The translations under genes were made by a program, and so were the position numbers. DNA of 37,464 bases, from NCBI RefSeq assembly GCF_004348685.1, contig NZ_SMKO01000085.1:1-37464 (forward strand), in the 5' to 3' direction. The stretch's first letter is position 1, and each line of letters starts with the position of its first letter. The notes beneath the pieces are model-generated. The model saw only the letters and a list, made by a program, of their open reading frames with translations, was not told where the DNA came from and did not search any database. Source of the DNA: Nonomuraea deserti (GTDB lineage: Bacteria; Actinomycetota; Actinomycetes; Streptosporangiales; Streptosporangiaceae). Shown piece by piece: positions 30,411-37,464 of the stretch.

Positions 30411-31658
30411 TCAGACCAGGACGGCTTCGACCGAGTCGGCGATGATGTCCAGACCCTCCGCGAGTTCGTCGGGGGTCGAGGTGAGCGGCGGCAGGAGCTT
30501 CACCACCTCGCTCTCCGGGCCGGAGGTCTCCAGCAGGAGGTTCCGCTCGAAGGCCGCCGCGCAGACCGCGGAGGCGTGCGCGGGCTCGGCGAAGGCGATC
30601 CCCTGCGCCAGCCCGCGGCCCCGGGTGCCGCTCACACCCTCGGGGTGCGCGGCGGCGAGCTGGACCAGCGCCTCCTGCACCTGCTCGCTCTTGGCGATGG
30701 TCTCCTTCTCCATCCCCTCGTCGGCCCAGAAGTGCCGCATCGCGGCGGTCGCGGTGACGAAGGCCGGGTTCGGGCCTCGGAACGTTCCGTTGTGCTCGCC
30801 CGGGTCCCACACGTCCAGCTCGGGCTTGAGCAGGGTGACGGCGAACGGCAGCCCGTAACCGCTCAGGGACTTCGACAGGCAGACGATGTCGGGCGTGATC
30901 CCGGCCTGCTCGAAACTGAAGAACGGCCCGGTGCGCCCGCATCCCATCTGGATGTCGTCCACGATGAGCAGAATCTCGTGCAACTTGCAGAGCTCGGCGA
31001 GACCGCGCAGCCATTCCGGGCTGGCCGCGTTCAGGCCGCCCTCCCCTTGCACGGTCTCGACGATGACCGCGGCCGGCGTGTCGAGCCCGCTGCCGCTGTC
31101 GGCGAGCAGCCGCTCGAAGAGCAGGAAGTCGGGCGTCTGGCCGTCGAGATAGTTGTCGAACGGCATCGTGAGCGTCTGCAGGGGGATGCCCGCGCTCTTG
31201 CGCTTCAGCGAGTTGCCCGTCACCGCGAGCGCCCCGAGCGACATGCCGTGGAAGGCGTTGGTGAAGCTCACGACGGTGTTGCGGCCGGTGTACTTCCTGG
31301 CCAGTTTCAGCGCCGCCTCGACGGCGTTGGCGCCGCCGGGCCCGGGGAACTGGACGCGGTAGTCGAGGCCGCGCGGTTTCAGGATCACGTCCCGGAACGT
31401 CTCCAGGAACTCCCGTTTGGCGACGGTGTACATGTCGAGGCTGTGGATGATGTTGTCGCCGCTCAGGTACTGCAGCAGATTCTCTTTCAGATGCGGGTTG
31501 TTGTGGCCGTAGTTGAGAGTGCCGGCACCCGCGAAGAAGTCGAGGAACGGACGCCCTTCCTCGTCGTAGAGGCGGCTCCCCGTGGCCTTGCGGAAAGTGG
31601 CAGGCCATCCACGGCAGTAGCTGCGAACCTCTGACTCGGTGCTTTCGAAAACGTCCAT
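30411..31658 (-). CDS. ectB: L-2,4-diaminobutyrate transaminase (EctB)
   Basis: 415-residue class III aminotransferase that turns L-aspartate-semialdehyde into L-2,4-diaminobutyrate with glutamate. Visible: FFAGAGTLNYGHNNP, PGPGGANAVEAALKLARKYT (PLP phosphate site), VDDIQMGCGRTGPFF and the Schiff-base Lys in CLSKSLSGYGLP. N-terminal MDVFESTESEVRSYCRGWP is typical of EctB. It starts 14 bp after the ectA stop. Confidence 0.96.
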   Translation of the reverse strand: MDVFESTESEVRSYCRGWPATFRKATGSRLYDEEGRPFLDFFAGAGTLNYGHNNPHLKENLLQYLSGDNIIHSLDMYTVAKREFLETFRDVILKPRGLDYRVQFPGPGGANAVEAALKLARKYTGRNTVVSFTNAFHGMSLGALAVTGNSLKRKSAGIPLQTLTMPFDNYLDGQTPDFLLFERLLADSGSGLDTPAAVIVETVQGEGGLNAASPEWLRGLAELCKLHEILLIVDDIQMGCGRTGPFFSFEQAGITPDIVCLSKSLSGYGLPFAVTLLKPELDVWDPGEHNGTFRGPNPAFVTATAAMRHFWADEGMEKETIAKSEQVQEALVQLAAAHPEGVSGTRGRGLAQGIAFAEPAHASAVCAAAFERNLLLETSGPESEVVKLLPPLTSTPDELAEGLDIIADSVEAVLV

Positions 31659-31672
31659 TATTCAGCTGTCTC

Positions 31673-32194
31673 CTATTGGGCTTGCTGATCGAGGGGCCCG
31701 ATTCGATAGAGCACCTCTGCTTGGTGTTCCAGGGGGAACAACTCTTCGCCGAGCAGCGGCCGTCGTTCCAGATCCGCCCCTTGGTCACGGGCGAAGGCGG
31801 TGAACAACCGGTCCGAGGCGAGGTTGTCCGGCGTGACGGTGGCCTCCATGAACCGGCACCCGCTGCCGGCCAGGTAACCGAGCATGCGGCTGGCCAAGGA
31901 GCGGCCCCGCCACTTCTCGTCCACCGCGACCTGCCACACGAAGAGCGTCTCCGGCTCCTGCGGGCGGGTGAACCCGGTGATGAAGCCCCGCACGCCGTTC
32001 TCGTCGCGCGCCACGACCGAGGTGTCCGCGAAGTCCCGGCACCAGAGGACGTAGCTGTAGGGGGAATTGAGGTCGAGGACCTTCGATTCGCGGGTGATGC
32101 GCCACAACTCCCGGCCGTCCTCGAGGCGGGGTGGTCCCAGTTCCTCCGTGGAGGGCGGAGAATCCGCTTGCGGTCGTGGGTGTGCTGACGACAT
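31673..32194 (-). CDS. ectA: L-2,4-diaminobutyrate N-acetyltransferase (EctA)
   Basis: 173-residue GNAT enzyme that acetylates diaminobutyrate, the second step to ectoine. Signature: LDLNSPYSYVLWCRDFADTS near the substrate site, VWQVAVDEKWRGRSLASRML (acetyl-CoA loop), and FMEATVTPDNLASDRLF. First gene of ectABCD. I choose ATG 32194, 4 bases after GGGG; a GTG at 32224 would place the start inside the dyad at 32216-32233. A TAAATT (minus strand) about 8 bases upstream of that GGGG may be the -10. Confidence 0.95.
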   Translation of the reverse strand: MSSAHPRPQADSPPSTEELGPPRLEDGRELWRITRESKVLDLNSPYSYVLWCRDFADTSVVARDENGVRGFITGFTRPQEPETLFVWQVAVDEKWRGRSLASRMLGYLAGSGCRFMEATVTPDNLASDRLFTAFARDQGADLERRPLLGEELFPLEHQAEVLYRIGPLDQQAQ

Positions 32195-32215
32195 GGACCC
32201 CGAATTTACGCGAAG

Positions 32216-32233
32216 CGGTAACACGGATTACCG
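32216..32233. promoter_or_regulatory. CGGTAA-N6-TTACCG operator, ectA copy
   Basis: CGGTAA-CACGGA-TTACCG, a dyad 22-39 bp upstream of the ectA start, where it would overlap or adjoin the promoter. The same arms and spacing recur at 32590-32607 before the divergent regulator gene. Binding protein unknown. Confidence 0.65.
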
Positions 32234-32277
32234 TGCCGCCGTTGGCCCGCAGTTTGAGCTCCAGGTTCCGGGGTACG

Positions 32278-32424
32278 TCAGTTGACTTTCCCGTTTTGGC
32301 TGGTCGGCGGGGTGGCGATGGCCCGGCCGGCGGCTCCGCCATCATCGCAACAGAGCAGCGAGCGCACCTTTCCGCGCGGCTCCGTGACGAACGCCGCCGG
32401 CGCCCGCCGGCGCGCCCGGGACAT
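32278..32424 (-). CDS. Possible small protein upstream of ectA (weak)
   Basis: 48-codon frame beginning MSRARRRAPAAFVTEPRGK with about 85% G/C at third positions, lying in the 491-bp gap between ectA and the AraC-type gene. A longer frame opens at 32601 but its start falls in the dyad. No clear ribosome-binding site and no recognised family; it may be chance. Confidence 0.25.
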   Translation of the reverse strand: MSRARRRAPAAFVTEPRGKVRSLLCCDDGGAAGRAIATPPTSQNGKVN

Positions 32425-32439
32425 CGCTTGTACCGCTTG

Positions 32440-32530
32440 TTCGGTGCAATTTGGGGTGAAAACTATTGAGAGATTAGTCACAGCCCAAGTTTCATCGTGA
32501 TAACGGATCGCGTGCGTCCGGTTTGAAATC
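32440..32530. other. AT-rich island in the ectA / AraC-type gap
   Basis: This stretch is clearly AT-richer than its surroundings (for example GGGTGAAAACTATTGAGAG and CCAAGTTTCATCGTGATAAC), and the gap (32225-32715) holds no confident gene. It probably contains promoter elements for one or both divergent units; a minus-strand TTGGGC-N17-TAGTTT pair is the only candidate I could align, and it is weak. Confidence 0.35.
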
Positions 32531-32585
32531 TCGCCATCGATGATCGTCCCCGTTCTGTGCTGCCCACGCCGCGTGGACGCACACC

Positions 32586-32611
32586 TCGCCGGTAAGCGCA
32601 CTTACCGGCGA
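32586..32611. promoter_or_regulatory. CGGTAA-N6-TTACCG operator, AraC-type gene copy (26-bp perfect dyad)
   Basis: TCGCCGGTAAG-CGCA-CTTACCGGCGA: 11-bp perfect arms around CGCA. Its core CGGTAA-GCGCAC-TTACCG (32590-32607) has the same arms and spacing as the ectA dyad. It lies 108 bp upstream of the AraC-type start. Confidence 0.7.
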
Positions 32612-32715
32612 CGCCGTCGAGCGAGGACGGTTCGAGGACGGGTCGAGGACCGCCGCGGCTAGCGTCTGCTGGCGCTGCACATCTGCCGCGAAGGTGTCAT
32701 CAACGGGGAGGCTCG

Positions 32716-33675
32716 ATGAGATCACGCGGAGGCGCCGCCGTGCACGGAGCGGCGGAGGTCCTGGTGACCGTCGGCGACGGGGTCCGCCTGCTGGACGTGG
32801 CCGGTCCCATGGACGTGTTCGAGGGGGTGACACGGCTGACGGCCGGCGGCTACCGCGTACGCCTCGCCTCTCCTGGCGGGGCGGACGTCCGCACGTCCTG
32901 CGGCGTACGGCTGGGCGCGGACGTCGACCCGGCGGAGATCCGGCACGAGTTCGACACGCTGCTGCTCATCGGCGGTTCCGGAGCCGCGAGGGGCGGGCCG
33001 CACGATCCCGACCCGGCCCGCCACGTACGGCGCCTGGCCGGGCTGGCCCGGCGGGTCGCCGCCATCGGCACCGGGGCCCCGGCCCTCGACGGCATCCCGC
33101 TCCAGGGCGGGCGGTCCGCCGAACCGGGCGGATCCCGGCAGGTCGTCAAGGTGGTGCCGCACACGGTCCGCGGGGGCGGGGTGCGGAGCGCGCGGGGAAT
33201 CGTCTCGGCCGTCGACCTCGCACTCACGTTCGTCGAGGACGACCACGGCGGGGACGTCGCCCACCGGGTGGCCAAATGGCTCGTACGCCGCCCTGACGGC
33301 CGCCCCGACAGCGTCGCGCGCCTGCCGCGCCTGGCGCGTGACCCCGCGCTGCGGAGCCTGCTCGGCGACATCGTGATGCGCCCGGAAGGCGACTTCAGCG
33401 TGCCCGCCATGGCGGACCGCCTGTCGATGAGCGTGCGGCACTTCAGCCGCCACTTCTCCCGCGAGGTCGGCATGAGCCCGGGACGGTTCGTGGAACGCGC
33501 GCGGGTCGAGGCGGCACGGTCGGCCATCGAGGAGGGGAACGAACCGCTGGAGGTGATCGCGCGCCACCACGGCTTTCTCACGGGCGAGACCATGCGGCGC
33601 TCGTTCCTCCGCCAGCTCGGGGCGCCGCCGAGCGCCTACCGCGCGCGCGACGACGCCGTCGTCCCATGGCGATGA
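32716..33675 (+). CDS. GlxA-family regulator (DJ-1/PfpI-like domain plus AraC HTH)
   Basis: 319 residues. N-terminal class I glutamine-amidotransferase-like domain (VLVTVGDGVRLLDVAGPMDV; LLLIGGSG; residues about 14-190), then an AraC double HTH (FSVPAMADRLSMSVRHFSRH and PLEVIARHHGFLTGETMRRS, about 225-312). The nucleophile-elbow position reads AIGTGAPAL, without the catalytic Cys, so the domain is a sensor rather than an enzyme. ATG 32716 follows GGGGAGG. Divergent from ectABCD and sharing a dyad with it, it is a candidate regulator of ectoine synthesis or co-regulated with it (inference). Confidence 0.88.
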   Translation: MRSRGGAAVHGAAEVLVTVGDGVRLLDVAGPMDVFEGVTRLTAGGYRVRLASPGGADVRTSCGVRLGADVDPAEIRHEFDTLLLIGGSGAARGGPHDPDPARHVRRLAGLARRVAAIGTGAPALDGIPLQGGRSAEPGGSRQVVKVVPHTVRGGGVRSARGIVSAVDLALTFVEDDHGGDVAHRVAKWLVRRPDGRPDSVARLPRLARDPALRSLLGDIVMRPEGDFSVPAMADRLSMSVRHFSRHFSREVGMSPGRFVERARVEAARSAIEEGNEPLEVIARHHGFLTGETMRRSFLRQLGAPPSAYRARDDAVVPWR

Positions 33676-33724
33676 ATGCGCCGCGAGGACTCCACGACGC
33701 GGCGGAACGGGGACCCGCCGCCGC

Positions 33725-33823
33725 TCAGACCTCGGGGGTGATGCGCAGGCCGTGAGGTTGCAGGTCGGCCTGGAGCCGCACGCCGCCGATGATCGTGTGC
33801 TCCTCGCTGTCGGCGTTCCTCTT
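33725..33823 (-). pseudogene. Possible 3' fragment of an unknown gene
   Basis: About 32 codons ending AWAKRNADSEEHTIIGG, then VRLQADLQPHGLRITPEV and a stop (TGA at 33727-33725). Nearly every third base is G or C and the peptide looks like a natural C-terminus. Upstream (past about 33824) the frame becomes Gly/Ala/Pro-rich and opposes a lipoprotein signal on the other strand. Read as a truncated gene end; no family recognised. Confidence 0.3.
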
Positions 33824-34060
33824 CGCCCAGGCCGCCGCGCTTCTCGTGACGGCCTGCAGCGGGGGCGGCACTCCCGCGGAGACGGCGCCCAGCGCGCCCG
33901 TACGCGCGATCGTCCCCGGCACCCCGTCACCGTCACCCGCGCCACCACCCGCGACCGACCCCGACTGGTCGATCACGTTGGACGACGAGGGGGAGGCCCG
34001 GTGGCGGAGCGCTCAGCTCTTCACCGCGGGCGGCCGGTTCATGGTGGCCGGCTGGTCACC
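33789..34060 (+). pseudogene. Truncated lipoprotein N-terminus
   Basis: Plus-strand frame with a hydrophobic stretch and lipobox LLVTACSGGG (Cys about residue 23), a Thr/Pro/Ser-rich linker, then DPDWSITLDDEGEARWRSAQ and FTAGGRFMVAGW, resembling the start of a beta-propeller lipoprotein. After about 34060 the frame becomes Arg/Ser-rich antisense of the neighbouring gene. The n-region lacks positive charge and there is no ribosome-binding site, so both ends look broken. Confidence 0.4.
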
Positions 34061-35036
34061 GACATGGCCGCGTCGCGCGACTCGTCGAAGTGCATCAGCC
34101 CCAGGCCGCCTCCCACGCTCCGCAGCGAGCAGGGGGGAAGGCACTCGCCGATGCCGTTCAGGTTGGCGATCTCGCGGTCGTCGCGGCCGACCAGGGTGCG
34201 CGTGTGCTCGTCGAGTTCGATCAGGGTGGCGCCGGCGCGTACGGAGATCCCCACCAGGGAGTCGTCGGACGTGCCGGTGCGCGACCAGAGCGGCCTTCCG
34301 TCCGAGGGGTTGAAGGCGTACAGGTAGTGGTCGTCCTGGCAGGACTCCCTGAACACCAGGATGCTGCCGTCGGTGTCGGTGGCCGCCGGCCGGGTGCCGA
34401 CGTCACAGCCGCTCGGTGCGTGGTGCGGCCGGCGCCAGCGTTCCTCGCCCGTGGCGGCGTCGAGGGCGAGGAACTCGTCCGGCTCCTCCTCCTCGTCGCC
34501 TCCGGAGGGCTCGGCTCTGACCAGGAGCGGTACGACTCCCTCTCCCATGGCCAGGCGCCGGTCGGGCCCGTCGGTGAACGGCGTGCCCTCGTCACCGCCG
34601 CGCTCCCACCGCAGCCGGCCGGTGCCCGCCGCCAGCCCGGTCAGGTGATCGCCTTCTTCGGATCGTGAGGCGACGACCAGGTCATCCTTGTTGACGGCGA
34701 ACCCCGTCAGCTCGCGGCCCGGCTCGCGGTAGTGCCACCTCTTCCGGCCGGTGCCCGCGTCGTAGACGTCGAAGCCGTCGGCGCCGGCGACGAAGAGCTG
34801 GCTGCCCTCCAGCCTGATCTGGCGGGCCTTCTCCCCCTGCCCGAGCCCTCTGACGCGCCAGGCCTCCCGCATGACGCCGAGGGCCGGGCCCGCGTCGGTG
34901 AGCCGCCGGGGGCCGCCGTGGCGAACGTCTGCTCGCGCCTGACGTCGGGGACGTCCTCGGCGTCCTCGCCGAGGAGCGAACAGCCGGTGGTGAGCAGCAG
35001 CAGGCCCACCGCTCCGTACATCCGCCACGATGACAT
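34039..35036 (-). pseudogene. PQQ-type beta-propeller lipoprotein with a frameshift
   Basis: From ATG 35036: MSSWRMYGAVGLLLLTTGCS (lipobox with Cys19) and about 45 codons in one frame. From about 34908 down to the stop at 34039 a second frame continues (AWRVRGLGQGEKARQIRLEG, GADGFDVYDAGTGRKRW, FLALDAATGEERW, YAFNPSDGRPLWS), with repeated D-x-x-T/S-G-x-x-x-W blades typical of PQQ-like propellers. The frames would join if the run of five C (plus-strand GGGGG, 34908-34912) had six. So the gene carries a 1-base deletion, a phase-variable tract, or a sequencing error. Joined product about 333 residues, probably an exported binding or assembly protein of unknown role. Confidence 0.75.
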
Positions 35037-35112
35037 ACGTCGAGAGGGTACTGGCGGGGAAGCGCCCTCAGTTCCTGTCACCTTCCCGGGAGGTGGCGAG
35101 CCGGCGAGCGGC

Positions 35113-35574
35113 TCAGCCGGCCCGCCGGCTCCATGCCGTGATGGCGGCCCGCGCCCAGGCCTGTTCGCGCTCCTCGAACCCCTCGGCGGGGAAGGTGCCG
35201 TCCACTGCGACGTCCGCGATGGTGACGGCGTAGCCCGTGGGCGACGCTCCGGCCTCAGGGAACGGCGGCGCCCCGGGGAAGTCCTCGACGCCGGGCTTCC
35301 GCCCGCCGTACCGGTGGGAGTTGAGGTGCCGGGCCCGCTGGGTCCTCCGATGCATCGCCTCGACGCCGTCACGCAGGTACATGTGCAGCAGAGCCCAGTA
35401 GAAGGGCGGGCCCCCGTCCACGGCCCCCGCGGGGTGCTGGAAGAAGTAGCAGCTCACCGACACGGCGTGGAGGGGCGACCACGGCTCGCGCCCCGAGAAG
35501 TCGAGGATCAGCAGCCGGTGGAACAGCTCCTCACAACAGTCGCCGGCGGCGCCGCACTCCGTACATATCGACAT
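35113..35574 (-). CDS. DUF5946-like small protein
   Basis: 153 residues beginning MSICTECGAAGDCCEELFHR, with four Cys that could hold a metal, then VSVSCYFFQHPAGA, FYWALLHMYL and a C-terminal Trp-rich helix. From memory this matches DUF5946; function unknown. Start ATG 35574 puts the Cys motif at the N-terminus; no ribosome-binding site is seen. The 99-bp gap to the divergent MerR gene holds that gene's promoter. Confidence 0.65.
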   Translation of the reverse strand: MSICTECGAAGDCCEELFHRLLILDFSGREPWSPLHAVSVSCYFFQHPAGAVDGGPPFYWALLHMYLRDGVEAMHRRTQRARHLNSHRYGGRKPGVEDFPGAPPFPEAGASPTGYAVTIADVAVDGTFPAEGFEEREQAWARAAITAWSRRAG

Positions 35575-35636
35575 CGGGTCACGATTACGCGAATCAGGTG
35601 GCCCGGCAACCCGATTTCGGCGGCCGACACAGCTGC

Positions 35637-35667
35637 TTGCATCTCCAGCAGCTTGAGATCCCATAGT
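35637..35667 (+). promoter_or_regulatory. MerR-type promoter, copy 1
   Basis: -35-like TTGCAT (35637-35642), a 19-bp spacer holding the dyad ATCTC-N9-GAGAT, and -10-like CATAGT (35662-35667). The 19-bp spacer is the hallmark of MerR-controlled promoters. The transcript would start at about the ATG (35674), so the mRNA is probably leaderless. Confidence 0.7.
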
Positions 35668-35673
35668 GGCGGC

Positions 35674-36681
35674 ATGGACGACAACGAGCTGTACCCGATC
35701 GGGGATGTGGCCCGCAGGACCGGGCTGAACGTCAGCGCCATCCGCTACTACTCCGACGCCGGGATCATCGCCCCCACGCAGGTGACCGAGGCGGGCCACC
35801 GGCTGTACGACATCCGCGCCATCGCCCGGCTTGAGCTCGTCCGCACCCTCCGCGATCTGGGCACCGGCCTGGACGACGTCCGCCGGCTGCTCGACGGCGA
35901 GACGACCCTGCACGACCTCGTCACGGCTCATCTCCAGCTCGTCGAGCGTCAGGAGCGTGACCTGCGGGCCAGAAGGGCCGTGTTGAGGACGCTGGTCAAG
36001 CAGGGTGGCACGGCCGCGCAGGCCGCCCTGATGCACAAGCTCGTCTCGATGCCCGACGAGGAGCGCGAGCGGCTGGTCGACGACTTCTGGACCGAGGTCG
36101 GCGACGGTCTCGACGTCAACCCCGCCTTCGTCGACCGGTTGCGGGAGATGCGACCCCATCTGCCCGAGGACCCCGCCGCCGCCCAGCTCGAAGCCTGGAT
36201 CGAGCTGGCCGACCTGGTCCAGGACGAGGAGTTCCGCGGCGCGGTCCGCTCCTACCTCCAGGACACGTTCTCCACGCCCCCGGGACGGCTCATGGCCGCC
36301 ACACCGGTGCAGGACTTCATCTACGGGCAGGGGATGACGATCATGGGGGACATCATGGCCGCGTACCGGTCCGGGCTGCCCGCGGACGCGCCGCGTTCGC
36401 AGGAGCTGGCCGTGCGCCTCGTGGACGCGACCGCCGCGCTCGGCGGCCGCCAGGCCACCGCCGATTTCCGGCGCGAGATGGCCGCGAAGTTCCTCGAGAT
36501 CGACGAGCTCCTCCGCGAGGAGCCGCAGGACGACGTGTCACGGTTCGACCTCACTCATGGCAGGTACCTGTCCCTGGTGTCCGTGATCAACGGGACTCCG
36601 CCCGCTGAGGACCGGCAGGTCGTGCCCTTCGCGTGGATCGCGGCGGCCCTTCGTGCTTCGCTGCCGCGCACGAGCCCCTGA
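35674..36681 (+). CDS. MerR-family transcriptional regulator, copy 1 (complete)
   Basis: 335 residues. N-terminal MerR HTH (YPIGDVARRTGLNVSAIRYY, SDAGIIAPTQVTEAGHRLYD), then the coiled-coil dimer helix (LQLVERQERDLRARRAVLRT, about 90-115) and a long helical C-terminal domain of about 200 residues, as in large MerR regulators of the TipA or drug-responsive kind; ligand unknown. It should act on its own promoter, which has the 19-bp spacer and a dyad. A second, nearly identical copy starts at 37034. Start ATG 35674; no ribosome-binding site, fitting a leaderless mRNA. Confidence 0.88.
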   Translation: MDDNELYPIGDVARRTGLNVSAIRYYSDAGIIAPTQVTEAGHRLYDIRAIARLELVRTLRDLGTGLDDVRRLLDGETTLHDLVTAHLQLVERQERDLRARRAVLRTLVKQGGTAAQAALMHKLVSMPDEERERLVDDFWTEVGDGLDVNPAFVDRLREMRPHLPEDPAAAQLEAWIELADLVQDEEFRGAVRSYLQDTFSTPPGRLMAATPVQDFIYGQGMTIMGDIMAAYRSGLPADAPRSQELAVRLVDATAALGGRQATADFRREMAAKFLEIDELLREEPQDDVSRFDLTHGRYLSLVSVINGTPPAEDRQVVPFAWIAAALRASLPRTSP

Positions 36682-36704
36682 CGCCGCCTGGGAGGATGAC
36701 CTCC

Positions 36705-36973
36705 ATGACGCCAGGAACGCGCATCGTCAGGGATGCCGGTGGAGGAGCCCCACTGGCCGTCGTAGCGGCGACGTCGAGGCCGTGGCGGCCCTGGAGGGGG
36801 TGCCCATGCGGATGACGGTCTTCGAGGCGGGGATCGGCCAGGAGCCCCAGCCCGCCGCCGAGCTGGCGGACCTGCGCTGGATCTCCGGGCACGGGCGTGA
36901 CGTTCTTCTCGCTCCCGCCGTCAGGGACCACGTTCTGCCGTTGCTGCGGCAGGGCGGCCTCATGGCGTCATAG
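36705..36973 (+). pseudogene. NUDIX hydrolase relic
   Basis: GGAGG (36691-36695) and ATG 36705 begin MTPGTRIVRDAG, but after about 17 codons the coding continues in another frame as SGDVEAVAALEGVPMRMTVF, then PAAELADLRWIS and LAPAVRDHVLPLLRQGG up to a stop at 36971-36973. The latter is typical of NUDIX C-termini. The Nudix box (GX5EX7REUXEEXGU) is missing, so the middle is deleted and the frame shifted. It lies between the two MerR copies. Confidence 0.65.
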
Positions 36974-36996
36974 CCGGGCGCGCGGCGGATGAGGGC

Positions 36997-37027
36997 TTGA
37001 GTCTCGAGCAGCTTGAGACTCCATAGT
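36997..37027 (+). promoter_or_regulatory. MerR-type promoter, copy 2
   Basis: TTGAGT (36997-37002), 19-bp spacer with dyad AGTCTC-N9-GAGACT, and CATAGT (37022-37027), 6 bp before the ATG at 37034. Compared with copy 1 the dyad has changed on both arms together (A-T pair to G-C pair), which keeps the symmetry and supports a functional operator. Confidence 0.7.
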
Positions 37028-37033
37028 GGCGGC

Positions 37034-37464
37034 ATGGACGACAACGAGCTGTACCCGATCGGGGACGTGGCCCGCAGGACCGGGCTGAACGTCAGCGCCA
37101 TCCGCTACTACTCCGACGCCGGGATCATCGCCCCCACGCAGGTGACCGAGGCCGGCTACCGCCTGTACGACATCCGCGCCATCGCCCGGCTTGAGCTCGT
37201 CCGCACCCTCAGGGACCTGGACGCCGGGCTGGACGACGTCCGCCGGCTGCTCGACGGCGAGACGTCGCTCCACGATCTCCTCGCGACGCACCTGGAGCTC
37301 GTCGAGCGTCAGGAGCGTGACCTGCGGGCCAGAAGGGCCGTGTTGAGGACGCTGGTCAAGCAGGGTGGCACGGCCGCGCAGGCCGCCCTGATGCACAAGC
37401 TCGTCTCGATGCCCGACGAGGAGCGCGAGCGGCTGGTCGACGACTTCTGGACCGAGGTCGGCGA
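37034..37464 (+). CDS. MerR-family transcriptional regulator, copy 2 (3' cut by window edge)
   Basis: First 143 codons of a second MerR regulator, with the HTH identical in its first 40 residues to copy 1. The frame is open to the window end. It matches copy 1 at a fixed offset of 1360 bp with no indels, with about twenty base changes between 37034 and 37295 and none between 37296 and 37464. Presumed to bind the same kind of dyad. The differing part (dimer-helix start) may alter partner choice (inference). Confidence 0.85.
   Translation, partial: MDDNELYPIGDVARRTGLNVSAIRYYSDAGIIAPTQVTEAGYRLYDIRAIARLELVRTLRDLDAGLDDVRRLLDGETSLHDLLATHLELVERQERDLRARRAVLRTLVKQGGTAAQAALMHKLVSMPDEERERLVDDFWTEVG

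Larger units (their letters stand above)
35637..37464 (+). repeat. Tandem duplication of the merR locus (35637-36104 and 36997-37464)
   Basis: The two segments align base for base at offset 1360, covering promoter, start and the first 143 codons, and the second segment continues past the window edge. Between them lie the rest of copy 1 and a NUDIX relic, so the duplicated unit was probably merR plus nudix. Confidence 0.85.

Noticed and set aside
29231..31634. Long plus-strand frames across ectB, ectC and ectD
   Set aside because: Antisense to confidently identified ect genes, with no recognisable domain.
32282..32500. 72-codon plus-strand frame upstream of the AraC-type gene
   Set aside because: Third-position G/C collapses in its second half, which is AT-rich promoter-like DNA; no ribosome-binding site.

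Overview
The window is high-GC (strong G/C in third codon positions throughout) chromosomal DNA from a filamentous or soil actinobacterium, most like Streptosporangiales (Nonomuraea-type) or Streptomyces relatives. This rests on the GC bias, the small DUF3073 protein, an LCP cell-wall ligase, an MSMEG_6728-like protein, an ectABCD operon, several apparently leaderless genes and abundant one-component regulators. The exact genus is inference. No tRNA, rRNA, CRISPR array, phage module or replication origin was seen.

Layout. 1-671: the right part of an IS200/IS605-type element (tnpB plus its structured right end), abutting and supplying the stop codon of a lysR gene. 668-4125: a lysR/DHDPS-family pair, then an FAD monooxygenase divergent from a MarR regulator with a perfect palindrome between them. 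4177-11666: a tightly packed minus-strand cluster of YqiJ-like membrane OB protein, flotillin/YqiK and a 1611-residue DUF3686 AAA+ ATPase. This is the best candidate for an under-described multi-protein system here. 11762-14927: an oxidoreductase behind a SoxR-type box, an APH(6)-like kinase, MenB and an ArsR regulator. 15016-18707: DUF3073, a cytochrome P450/TetR pair around a 31-bp dyad, a 16-bp tandem array and an LCP protein. 18821-23779: a NarL-type two-component system next to a three-gene translationally coupled operon (AhpD-like, four-helix membrane protein, Tat multicopper oxidase). 23885-29060: GNAT, MSMEG_6728-like, a lone molybdopterin hydroxylase large subunit, an anti-sigma-like ATPase, and an alpha/beta hydrolase whose ribosome-binding site lies in a 13-bp hairpin, closed by a strong bidirectional terminator. 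29084-33675: ectABCD on the minus strand and a divergent GlxA/AraC-type regulator; both are preceded by the same dyad, CGGTAA-N6-TTACCG. 33725-37464: a degrading zone with lipoprotein fragments, a frameshifted PQQ-propeller lipoprotein, DUF5946, a MerR regulator, a NUDIX relic and a second, partial MerR copy made by tandem duplication.

How the parts work together. Most metabolic genes are paired with an adjacent regulator and a visible dyad operator (MarR, TetR, MerR, SoxR-type). The ectoine operon should make ectoine and 5-hydroxyectoine from aspartate semialdehyde; the duplicated dyad suggests it shares a regulator with the divergent AraC-type gene. The YqiJ-flotillin-ATPase operon suggests a membrane-microdomain scaffold that recruits or is remodelled by a large AAA+ machine. 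The oxidoreductase, multicopper oxidase and AhpD-like genes point to redox or metal stress, but no common regulator is shown for them.
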